A model generated the notes under the pieces. The model was not told where the DNA came from. It saw only the letters and a program-made list of their open reading frames with translations, and made no database searches. DNA of 12,931 bases from Candidatus Thiosymbion ectosymbiont of Robbea hypermnestra (GTDB taxonomy: Bacteria; Pseudomonadota; Gammaproteobacteria; Chromatiales; Chromatiaceae), in the NCBI GenBank assembly GCA_020443945.1, contig JAIZWN010000667.1, positions 1 through 12,931 on the forward strand, read 5' to 3'. Positions 6,473-12,930 of this stretch are shown here, in pieces (positions within the stretch are counted from its first letter, which is position 1; every line of letters starts with the position of its first letter). Both the position numbers and the translations under genes were made by a program.

Positions 6473-7774
6473 TCAAGGTTCCGTGAAGAAGAAGTTTTCT
6501 TTACCAAAGGGCTTGAGCTCGTCCAGCCAGGTCGCCTTTTCGTTATATTCGGCAAAAAAGGGTTGCTTTACCCAGTGCGGATTTCGCGCCTGCAGAAATT
6601 GCAGAACCAGAACCCGCTCGCCTTTGATGTGCCCGATCCCCGATATCTCTATTTTGCCGGGGACAACGGACATGCTCGGGCCGCGCACCGTTCGGGCCAG
6701 ACCGGTTACATTCCGGTAGGCGTCTTTGAAGATTTCCCAGGCCCGGATCAAGGGCACGCCAAAGTAATGTTGCGCGCCCGTATCCCGGGTAACGAACATG
6801 TAATAGGGGATGCAGCCCAACGCCGTTTGTGTCTTCCACATTCGGGCCCAGATGTCCGGTCGGTCGTTGATATGCGCCAATAGTGGGGATTGGGTTCGGA
6901 TTTGGGCCCCGGTTTCCCGCACCCGTGCGATTGCTTCGCGTACCGTCTGTGTTTCGAGCTCGCGCGGGTGATTGAAGTGCGCCATCAGGGCCAGGTGTTT
7001 GTTGTTGCGAGTCACCTTGGTAAAAAGTTTCAACAGGTCTTGGGCGTCGGCATCGGTAGTAAAACGATGGGGCCAATAGCTCAATGTCTTGGTCCCGATT
7101 CGAATGGTCTCGAGATGGGGTAGATCGGCCGCGAGGAGCGCGTCGATATAGGTAGCCAGCAACCTGGTTTTCATAACCAACGGATCGCCCCCCGTCAGGA
7201 GAACGTCGGATACCTCGGGGTGTCGGGATAGATACCGAATCAGGGGTTCTATGCGATGGGCGGCGATTTTCAGATTGCCGGGGCCCGCGAATTGGGACCA
7301 GCGGAAACAAAAAGAACAATAGGCATGACAGGTTTGGCCCTGAGCGGGAAAGAACAGGACGGTTTGCGGGTATTTGTGTTGAATGCCCGGCAGCGGCATG
7401 CCGTCCAGGTAGGGTATGTTGTATTCGATCTGCCCGGCTGGATGGGGATTTAACTGGGAGCGGATGTGATTGGCAATGGCTTCGATTTCCGCCGTGCCCG
7501 TATTTTTTCGGATAGCCTTGGCTATTTCTTCATAATGGGCCGGAATCAGCATGCCTTTTGTTGGAAAGGTCGAGATGAAGAAGGGGTCATCGAGCGCATG
7601 ATCCCAGTCAATCAGCTCCTCTACGACATAATTATTGGTGCGAAAGGGATAGACCCGGCCGACGGTCTCGAGCTCGCGTCGGACCGTCCGTGGTAATTTT
7701 TGAACCTGAGGAATCTGTTTTAAGTTCCGCAGGGTGTAGGCCTGGTAGGTTCGGGACATGGAACTCGGTTTCAT
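6473..7774 (-). CDS. KamA-family radical SAM protein (lysine 2,3-aminomutase-like)
   Basis: A 433-residue radical SAM enzyme of the KamA family. The iron-sulfur motif CX3CX2C is Cys149, Cys153, Cys156 in QTCHAYCSFCFRW; canonical lysine aminomutases instead have a CRxCxRR-like sequence after the first cysteine, so this is a divergent branch. Family landmarks follow: LLTGGDPLVM (192-201) and AHFNHPRE (265-272). SVVPGKIEI (369-377) may hold the PLP-binding lysine (Lys374), by position. Lysine 2,3-aminomutases interconvert L-lysine and beta-lysine; EpmB acts on translation factor EF-P. This protein's substrate is unknown: no EpmA, EF-P or beta-lysine acetyltransferase gene is nearby. It is clearly less GC-rich than comEC and lolC, suggesting transfer. 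ATG 7759 is an alternative start (GAG 4 nt upstream); 7774 has no good ribosome site. It heads the inserted minus-strand block. Confidence 0.85.
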   Translation of the reverse strand: MKPSSMSRTYQAYTLRNLKQIPQVQKLPRTVRRELETVGRVYPFRTNNYVVEELIDWDHALDDPFFISTFPTKGMLIPAHYEEIAKAIRKNTGTAEIEAIANHIRSQLNPHPAGQIEYNIPYLDGMPLPGIQHKYPQTVLFFPAQGQTCHAYCSFCFRWSQFAGPGNLKIAAHRIEPLIRYLSRHPEVSDVLLTGGDPLVMKTRLLATYIDALLAADLPHLETIRIGTKTLSYWPHRFTTDADAQDLLKLFTKVTRNNKHLALMAHFNHPRELETQTVREAIARVRETGAQIRTQSPLLAHINDRPDIWARMWKTQTALGCIPYYMFVTRDTGAQHYFGVPLIRAWEIFKDAYRNVTGLARTVRGPSMSVVPGKIEISGIGHIKGERVLVLQFLQARNPHWVKQPFFAEYNEKATWLDELKPFGKENFFFTEP

Positions 7775-8074
7775 TCGATTTCAGGGCCCCTTTAAAAGTT
7801 GTAGTTTTTACTTTCTCAGAGTATCCGGTAAAGACGATATGGGGATTGAACCATGCCGGATTTTTCTGATGGGCTTATTTATATTCTCCTGATCCTGACC
7901 GGAGGGCGCCTTGGAAAATTGCGAGGAGGCGATTTTTCAAGGCGCCCGATAAGGGTTCACCCCCAGGGGCGATGAATTTACAATGCCGCTCGTAGCGGGA
8001 TCGATCCCGGACGACCGGCAAGGCGGTCCCCGGGGCCGGTCGCGGGGGCGGATGACAGGCACCGGGGGGGCCCT
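7775..8074. other. Gene-free 300 bp between kamA-like and DUF2062 genes
   Basis: The stretch separates two diverging genes and so should hold promoters for both, but I find no confident -35/-10 pair. AATATAAAT (minus strand, around 7889-7897) is AT-rich enough for a -10 box but lacks a matching -35. The only strong structure is the hairpin at 7904-7947. GC content rises sharply after about 7980, which I take as the edge of the inserted block. Confidence 0.5.
7904..7947. repeat. Strong 16-bp hairpin (inverted repeat)
   Basis: GGGCGCCTTGGAAAAT (7904-7919) pairs with ATTTTTCAAGGCGCCC (7932-7947): sixteen positions, fifteen Watson-Crick and one that becomes G-U in RNA. The loop is 12 nt (7920-7931). 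The AT pairs are next to the loop and the GC pairs at the base, the reverse of a normal terminator, and no T-run follows. It may mark the boundary of the inserted block or be a dispersed palindrome. Confidence 0.7.
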
Positions 8075-8659
8075 GTGAAACGATGGCTGAAGCGGGTCAC
8101 GCCGGATCGGGCCAGGGTCCGCGGGCACAGGCAGCTGCGGGTCTTCGGCAAACGACTGCATGATCCCAATCTCTGGCATCTCAACCGGCGCTCCGTGGCG
8201 GGCGCTTGCGCCTTGGGGCTTTTTGTCATGTATCTGCCGCCCCTGGGGCAGACACTGCTCGTCGCCGCCGGGGCCATCGCCTTGCGCGTCAATCTGCCCA
8301 TCTCCATGGCCCTGATCTGGGTCACCAATCCGGTCACTATACCGCCTATGTACTATTTTTCGTACCGGGTCGGCTCCTGGCTCCTCGGCGCGCCGGCGCG
8401 GACCCTGGACATGGAGTATTGGCTCGAATGGCGGAACTGGCTGGAGATTCTGGCCCCCCTGACGGTCGGCGGGTTGGTCTGCGGGACCCTCTGCGCGGTG
8501 CTGGGCTACTGCGCCGTGCAGGTTATCTGGCGCTGGAGTCTGGTACGGCGGCTCCGCCGGCGGCGGGTCCGCCAGGCGCGACGGCCTCGGGGGTCAGCAC
8601 CCCGTCATCCAGACGCCAGAGCTGATCCATCCGCCGCGCCAGCCCAGTATCGTGGGTAA
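8075..8659 (+). CDS. DUF2062 membrane protein
   Basis: A 194-residue protein with the DUF2062 domain: LHDPNLWHLNRRSVAGACAL, GLFVMYLPPLGQTLLVAAGA, then NLPISMALIWVTNPVTIPPM and YYFSYRVGSWLLG. Hydrophobic segments lie at about 44-68, 73-93 and 122-150. The domain's function is unknown; related sequences occur beside lol and com genes in gammaproteobacteria. The start is GTG 8075, with a G-rich stretch about 5 nt upstream. The recognisable domain ends near residue 160; the last 30 or so residues are arginine- and proline-rich, unlike family C-termini, and are encoded antisense to the conserved end of lolD. The total convergent overlap with lolD is 137 bp. Either a natural stop was lost, or a base error hides the true end. 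Confidence 0.82.
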   Translation: MKRWLKRVTPDRARVRGHRQLRVFGKRLHDPNLWHLNRRSVAGACALGLFVMYLPPLGQTLLVAAGAIALRVNLPISMALIWVTNPVTIPPMYYFSYRVGSWLLGAPARTLDMEYWLEWRNWLEILAPLTVGGLVCGTLCAVLGYCAVQVIWRWSLVRRLRRRRVRQARRPRGSAPRHPDARADPSAAPAQYRG

Positions 8660-9269
8660 CGATCACGAAGCTGGTCCCGATCTCGGCGTTGAGTTCCAGC
8701 ATCGATGCATAGACCTGTTCGGCCGTATGCCGGTCCAGGTTGCCGGTGGGCTCGTCCGCGAGCACGCAGGCCGGTCGCGTCACCAGGGCGCGGGCGATGG
8801 CGGCCCGCTGCCGCTCGCCGCCGGAGAGCTCCGCGGGTTTGTGCGCGCCCCGCTTGTCCAGGCCCACCCGCGCCAGGAGCTCCGCCGCCTGTTGCCGCGC
8901 CCGCGCTGGCTTCGTGCCCCGGATGAGCAGGGGCATGGCCACATTCTCCAGGGCGCTGAATTCGGGCAGGAGGTGGTGGAACTGGTAGACGAAGCCCAGG
9001 CTGCGGTTACGGCGCAGACCCCGTTCACGCTCCGAGAGGGCGGCCGCGTCGTGTCCCTGCCAGTACACCTTTCCGGTCGAGGGCCGCTCCAGAGCGCCCA
9101 GGCAATGCAGCAGGGTGCTTTTGCCGGAGCCGGAGGCGCCGATCACCGCCACCTGTTCCCCGGCGTGGATCCTCAGATCCACCCGGCGCAACACCTCGAC
9201 CCGTTGGGGTCCCTGGTGAAAGGTCTTCGCCAGCCGCACGGCCTCGAGCACCGGTGTCCGCTCACTCAT
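8523..9269 (-). CDS. lolD: LolD, ATPase of the lipoprotein-releasing ABC transporter
   Basis: A 248-residue ABC ATPase. Walker A is GASGSGKST (44-52), the Q-loop is YQFHHLLPEFSALENVAMPL (95-114, near-identical to the LolD signature), the ABC signature is LSGGERQR (148-155), Walker B is CVLADEP (168-174) followed by TGNLD, and the switch histidine is His206. LolD powers extraction of outer-membrane lipoproteins from the inner membrane by LolC/LolE-type permeases for delivery to LolA. The ATG overlaps the lolC stop by 8 bp. The C-terminus is about 20 residues longer than in E. coli: after LWRLDDGVLTP comes a low-complexity, Ala/Gly/Pro-rich tail lying antisense to the DUF2062 gene. The conserved ATPase itself is complete. 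Confidence 0.94.
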   Translation of the reverse strand: MSERTPVLEAVRLAKTFHQGPQRVEVLRRVDLRIHAGEQVAVIGASGSGKSTLLHCLGALERPSTGKVYWQGHDAAALSERERGLRRNRSLGFVYQFHHLLPEFSALENVAMPLLIRGTKPARARQQAAELLARVGLDKRGAHKPAELSGGERQRAAIARALVTRPACVLADEPTGNLDRHTAEQVYASMLELNAEIGTSFVIVTHDTGLARRMDQLWRLDDGVLTPEAVAPGGPAAGGAAVPDSSAR

Positions 9270-10509
9270 AGCGCAGGGCCTCGGCGGGATCGGTGCGGGC
9301 GGCGCGCCAGGCCGGGTAGAGGGTCGCGAGCACGGACATGACGAAGGCCCCGGCGGATACCCATATGACGTCCCGGGCGCGCAGGTCCGAAGGCAGCTCG
9401 CTGATGTAGTAGATGTTCGGGTCCAGGAAGTGGATGCCGAACAGGCCCTCGATGCCGGCCACGATGGGCTCCACGTTGAGGGCCAGGGCGATCCCCCCGA
9501 CGATGCCCAGGAGGGTGCCGACGGCGCCGATGGTGGTGCCCTGGACCATGAAGATTGCCATGATGCGGGACGGCGAGGCCCCCAGGGTGCGCAGGATGGC
9601 GATGTCGGGCCGCTTGTCGGTCACCACCATGACCAGGGTCGAGACGATGTTGAAGGCCGCGACCGCCACGATCAGAAACAGGATGATGCTCATCATGCGC
9701 TTTTCGATGCGCAGGGCGGCGAAGAAGTTCTGGTGGTGCTGGGTCCAGTCGATGATCCGATAGAGCCCGCCCAGGTCATAGGCGATCTCCCGGACCAGCC
9801 GCGGCGCCGCGAACAGGTCCGTGAGCTTGAGTCGCACCCCCGTCACCCCCTCGCCCAAACGCATGAGCCTGGCGGCGTCCGCGAGGTGCAGAAAGCCCGT
9901 GTGGCGGTCATAGTCCGACATGCCGGCGGCGAACAGGCCGCTGACGGTACAGGCCTTGAGCCGGGGCATGACGCCGATGGGCGTGGCGCTCACCTGGGGC
10001 GTGACCACCGTGACCCTGGCGCCGACCCCGACCCCCAGGTAGGCCGCCAGCTCCCGGCCGAGGACGATGTTGAAGGCCCCGGCGGCCAGCTCGTCCAGCT
10101 CGCCCTGGATCATCTCCTGGCGCAGCTCGGAGACCTGGTCCTCCTCCCGTGGCAAGATACCCCGCAGCTGGGCGCCGCTGACGTTGGCCCCGTTCGCCAG
10201 CATCGCCTGCAGCTCGACGAAGGGCGCGGCCCCGACCACCGACTCGTGCTCCCGCACCCGCGCCAGCACCTCCGGCCAGTCCGCCATATCACCGTAGGGA
10301 TCGGACAGGGTGGCGTGGGAGGCCATCCCCAGGATGCGCGCCTGGATCTCCGTGTGAAAGCCGTTCATCACGGAAAGCACCACGATCAGGGCCACGATGC
10401 CCAGCATGATGCCGAGCATCGAAATCAGGGAGATAAAGGAGATAAAGTGATTCCGGCGCTTGGCGCGGGTATAGCGGAGACCGATGAACAGGGACAATGG
10501 GCGGAACAT
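9262..10509 (-). CDS. lolC: LolC-type permease of the lipoprotein-releasing system
   Basis: A 415-residue inner-membrane protein with the four-helix layout of the family: TM1 at about 26-50, a large periplasmic domain, then TMs at about 275-297, 318-345 and 380-402. It begins with the typical LSLFIGLRYTRAKRRNHFIS and ends YPAWRAARTDPAEALRYE. A LolC-like hook loop, TPQVSATPIGVMPRLKA (170-186), aligns with the E. coli LolC segment that binds LolA (TPMGRIPSQ). Only one permease gene accompanies lolD here. Either the second (lolE) lies elsewhere, or the organism uses a single LolF-type permease as a homodimer; presence of the hook is compatible with either. No clear ribosome site precedes ATG 10509. 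The 115 bp up to the next gene must contain promoters for both directions, but none is convincing. Confidence 0.92.
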   Translation of the reverse strand: MFRPLSLFIGLRYTRAKRRNHFISFISLISMLGIMLGIVALIVVLSVMNGFHTEIQARILGMASHATLSDPYGDMADWPEVLARVREHESVVGAAPFVELQAMLANGANVSGAQLRGILPREEDQVSELRQEMIQGELDELAAGAFNIVLGRELAAYLGVGVGARVTVVTPQVSATPIGVMPRLKACTVSGLFAAGMSDYDRHTGFLHLADAARLMRLGEGVTGVRLKLTDLFAAPRLVREIAYDLGGLYRIIDWTQHHQNFFAALRIEKRMMSIILFLIVAVAAFNIVSTLVMVVTDKRPDIAILRTLGASPSRIMAIFMVQGTTIGAVGTLLGIVGGIALALNVEPIVAGIEGLFGIHFLDPNIYYISELPSDLRARDVIWVSAGAFVMSVLATLYPAWRAARTDPAEALRYE

Positions 10510-10624
10510 GGCGCATCATTAGAACATCAAAGCCAGCGCCGAAAAAGCCCGCCGATCAATGTCGACCGAATAAAAAATCCATGCCGGCTCGCCCGGAAGA
10601 CGCCGACCGTTGCCCGAATCCGAG

Positions 10625-11848
10625 ATGAAACCCCCGCACGCCCAAACCCAGGCCCAGACCCAAGCCCAGACCCCGGACGCCGCCGCGGTCGAGCACAGCC
10701 GACGGCTCCTCGCCCTGATCCGGGAAGAGGCGGCCTCCCGTGGCGGCCTCCTTCCCTTCGACCGCTACATGGAGCTGGCCCTGTACGCCCCCGGTCTCGG
10801 CTACTATGTCGCCGGCGCCCGCAAGCTCGGGCCCCGAGGGGATTTCGTGACCGCCCCCGAGCTGTCGCCCCTGTTCGGAGACTGTCTCGCCGAGCAGTGT
10901 CGGGAGGTGCTGGAAACCCTGGGGGACGGGGACATCCTGGAATTCGGGGCCGGCTCGGGGGCCCTGGCCGCGCGGATCCTCTTTGCCCTCGCGGACGCCG
11001 CGGTTCCGCCGCGCCGCTACCTCATCCTGGAGCTCAGCCCCGACCTGCGCGCGGCGCAACGGCGACTGCTCGCGGAGCAGGTTCCGGCGCTGCTGCCGCG
11101 CGTGCGCTGGCTCGACCGCCTGCCGACCAGGCTGCGGGGCTGCGTCCTGGCCAACGAGGTGCTCGACGCCATGCCGGTGCACCGCTTTTGCATCGGCGCG
11201 GACGGCGGACCACGGGAGCTCTGCGTGAAGCCCTCGCGGAACGGCCTGGAAGAGATCGCCGCGGAACCCGTCCACCCGAGACTCGCGACGGCCCTGCGCG
11301 GACTTCGGGACCAGGGCCTGGCGGTGGAGCCCGGCTACGAATCCGAGCTCAATCTGCGGCTCGAACCCTGGCTCCGGGCCCTCGCGGAGAGACTGGACCA
11401 GGGACTGATCCTGCTCATCGACTACGGCTACCCCCGAACCCAGTATTACCGAAGCGACCGTCGCCGCGGCACCCTGCTCTGTCACTCCCGCCACCGCGCC
11501 CACCCCGATCCCTACTGGTATCCGGGCCTGCAGGACATCACGGCCCACGTGGACTTCACCGCCGTTGCCGAGGCCGGGACCCAGGCCGGACTCCGCCTCG
11601 CGGGCTATACCACCCAGGCCCATTTCCTCATCGGCTGCGGCCTCGACCGCCTGCTGGCCCGCGCCGCCGCCGGTCCAAACGCCATGGATGCGCTGCTCGG
11701 CGCCAAGCAGCTGGTGCTACCCTCGGCCATGGGCGAACGCTTCCAGGTCATCGGGCTGGACCGGGGAACGACCGTGGACTGGACCGGCTTCTCCTTTCGC
11801 GACCTGCGCGATCGGCTCGACAACCCAAAGACGACTCAACGCAGATAG
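10625..11848 (+). CDS. MidA/NDUFAF7-like SAM-dependent methyltransferase (PF02636)
   Basis: A 407-residue class I methyltransferase of the MidA/NDUFAF7 family. Landmarks: LPFDRYMELALYAPGLGYY, GPRGDFVTAPELSPLFGD, the SAM-binding motif ILEFGAGSGALA, CVLANEVLDAMPVHRF, LLIDYGYPRTQYYR, then GTLLCHSRHRAHPDPYWYPG, and LVLPSAMGERFQVIGL near the end. Mitochondrial NDUFAF7 dimethylates an arginine of a complex I subunit; the substrate of bacterial members is not known. I chose ATG 10625; TTG 10610 in frame is an alternative with a GGAAGA about 9 nt upstream. Residues 6-16 are a low-complexity Gln-Thr-Ala repeat. A 15-codon frame (10581-10628) ends in an ATGA overlap with ATG 10625. The gene overlaps the converging NDUFA9-like gene by 13 bp. 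Confidence 0.88.
   Translation: MKPPHAQTQAQTQAQTPDAAAVEHSRRLLALIREEAASRGGLLPFDRYMELALYAPGLGYYVAGARKLGPRGDFVTAPELSPLFGDCLAEQCREVLETLGDGDILEFGAGSGALAARILFALADAAVPPRRYLILELSPDLRAAQRRLLAEQVPALLPRVRWLDRLPTRLRGCVLANEVLDAMPVHRFCIGADGGPRELCVKPSRNGLEEIAAEPVHPRLATALRGLRDQGLAVEPGYESELNLRLEPWLRALAERLDQGLILLIDYGYPRTQYYRSDRRRGTLLCHSRHRAHPDPYWYPGLQDITAHVDFTAVAEAGTQAGLRLAGYTTQAHFLIGCGLDRLLARAAAGPNAMDALLGAKQLVLPSAMGERFQVIGLDRGTTVDWTGFSFRDLRDRLDNPKTTQRR
10640..10672 (+). repeat. 12-bp tandem repeat in the methyltransferase N-terminus
   Basis: Almost three units of GCCCARACCCAR, encoding the repeated tetrapeptide Ala-Gln-Thr-Gln just before the conserved domain. Repeats of whole-codon length can vary in copy number without breaking the frame. 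Confidence 0.6.
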
Positions 11849-12735
11849 CCGGGCGCCAGGGCCTCCACGGACTGGGGCTCGATACCCAGCTCCGCCAGGG
11901 CACTGTGCTCGCAGACACTATCGGTTTGCAGGGAAAGATAATTGTCCATGGTAAAGGGCTTGCCCGGAAACCACTGCAAAACCTGGGCCTGGAAGCGAGC
12001 GGCGAAATCGGGGATCCCGATCACCAGCGTCTTGCGGCCGATCAGCTCCGCCGTGTATTCGACCAACCCCTGAAGGCTATAGACCCGGGGGCCGCACAGA
12101 TCATAGCGCCGCCCCACGCAGCCGGGATCAGTCAGGGCCTTCGTCATCGCCGACACCAGATCGCCCACATAGACGGGCGCGAAACGGGCCTTGGGACAGG
12201 CCAGGGGAAAGACCCCCGGCGAGAACTTCAACAGGGTGGCAAAGCGGTTGAAGAAACCATCGCCGGGGCCGAAGATAACCGACGGGCGGAAGCTGGTCAC
12301 CTCTATATCGGCACGGGCATGGGCCAGATCCTCGCCCATGCCCTTGGTGCGCAGATAATGGCTCTTGCCCTGCCCGGCCTGAGCGTGCAGGGCGCTCATA
12401 TGCAGATAGCGGGGCACCGCCGCCGCCTGGGCCGCGTCGAGAATACGCTCCACCAGCTCCACATGGGTCCCCTGGAAGGTCCGACCGCCCCCCTCGTTGA
12501 GGATACCCGCCAGATTGACGACGGCGACGCACCCTTCCAGATGTTCCGCGAGGGCGTCGGTCTCGGACAAATCCGACCGGCGCAGCTCACAACCGGGGAC
12601 GAGCGACAGCTCCCGATGCCGCTCCGGGCGCCGGGCAAGTATCCGACAGCGATACCCAGACGCCGCCAACCCGGTCGCGAGATGACGACCGACAAAACCG
12701 GTGCCGCCCAAAATACAGATGCGATCATTCGTCAT
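11836..12735 (-). CDS. NDUFA9-like atypical SDR (NAD(P)-binding) protein
   Basis: A 299-residue extended/atypical short-chain dehydrogenase of the group labelled complex I NDUFA9-like. The Rossmann motif GGTGFVG is at 10-16, VVNLAGILNE at 72-81, a Ser in HMSALHA at 112-118, and the YxxxK motif at Tyr127-Lys131. FRPSVIFGPGDGFFNRFATL, FAPVYVGDLV and YDLCGPRVYSLQGL are typical of the family. In mitochondria NDUFA9 is an accessory complex I subunit that binds NADPH; bacterial members are often not shown to be in complex I. The start is ATG 12735, with AGGAG 8 nt upstream; GTG 12741 is too close to that site. Its stop lies within the end of the converging methyltransferase gene. Both neighbours resemble complex I-associated factors. 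Confidence 0.88.
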   Translation of the reverse strand: MTNDRICILGGTGFVGRHLATGLAASGYRCRILARRPERHRELSLVPGCELRRSDLSETDALAEHLEGCVAVVNLAGILNEGGGRTFQGTHVELVERILDAAQAAAVPRYLHMSALHAQAGQGKSHYLRTKGMGEDLAHARADIEVTSFRPSVIFGPGDGFFNRFATLLKFSPGVFPLACPKARFAPVYVGDLVSAMTKALTDPGCVGRRYDLCGPRVYSLQGLVEYTAELIGRKTLVIGIPDFAARFQAQVLQWFPGKPFTMDNYLSLQTDSVCEHSALAELGIEPQSVEALAPGYLR

Positions 12736-12743
12736 AGCCACAA

Positions 12744-12748
12744 CTCCT
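12744..12748 (-). promoter_or_regulatory. Ribosome binding site of the NDUFA9-like gene
   Basis: AGGAG on the minus strand, 8 nt before ATG 12735 but only 2 nt before the alternative GTG 12741. It favours 12735. Confidence 0.65.
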
Positions 12749-12773
12749 CATACCCAATTTCAGAGACTACCTT

Positions 12774-12796
12774 GGTAGTGTTGTAATTTTGTGATC
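12774..12796. repeat. Palindromic repeat element, copy C (one arm)
   Basis: GGTAGTGTTGTAATTTTGT matches copy A at 5170-5188 with one mismatch and the inverted right arm of copy B with two. Beyond GTGATC the similarity fades, apart from GAATCC at 12806-12811. It lies 38 bp upstream of the NDUFA9-like start, in the same orientation to its gene as copy A is to comEC. Confidence 0.6.
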
Positions 12797-12805
12797 TGTG
12801 ATGTT

Positions 12806-12855
12806 GAATCCGCAGATTACGCAGATTCTCGCCGATGAAAAAACGCAGTAATCCG
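12806..12855. repeat. GCAGATT short direct and inverted repeats
   Basis: GCAGATT occurs at 12812-12818 and again at 12821-12827 (9-bp period). CGCAGTAATCCG at 12844-12855 is an imperfect inverse of GAATCCGCAGATTACG. It resembles the dispersed intergenic GATTACGCAGATT repeats found in many proteobacteria. No coding potential is seen. Confidence 0.45.
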
Positions 12856-12907
12856 TGAGGTAGTGGCTAAATTTTAAGTGATGAAGTCTGCCGACCCCTA
12901 CCCCGTC

Positions 12908-12930
12908 ATTCCGGCAGGGATTGCCGGAAT
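12908..12930. repeat. Perfect 9-bp hairpin of the ATTCCGGCA type
   Basis: ATTCCGGCA (12908-12916) and TGCCGGAAT (12922-12930) pair perfectly around GGGAT. It is preceded by CCCCGTC, as in a widely dispersed proteobacterial intergenic repeat (CGTCATTCCGGC...). The element probably continues past the window edge. No T-run is visible, so a terminator role cannot be judged. Confidence 0.6.

Noticed and set aside
5817..6719. A 300-codon plus-strand frame opposite hepT and mntA
   Set aside because: It is antisense to two genes with intact catalytic motifs and has no recognisable domain.
9430..12786. A 1118-codon open frame on the plus strand
   Set aside because: It runs antisense to lolC, out of frame through the methyltransferase gene and antisense to the NDUFA9-like gene. 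Its product is low-complexity (Gly/Arg/Pro/His-rich) with no domain. It is a GC-rich shadow.
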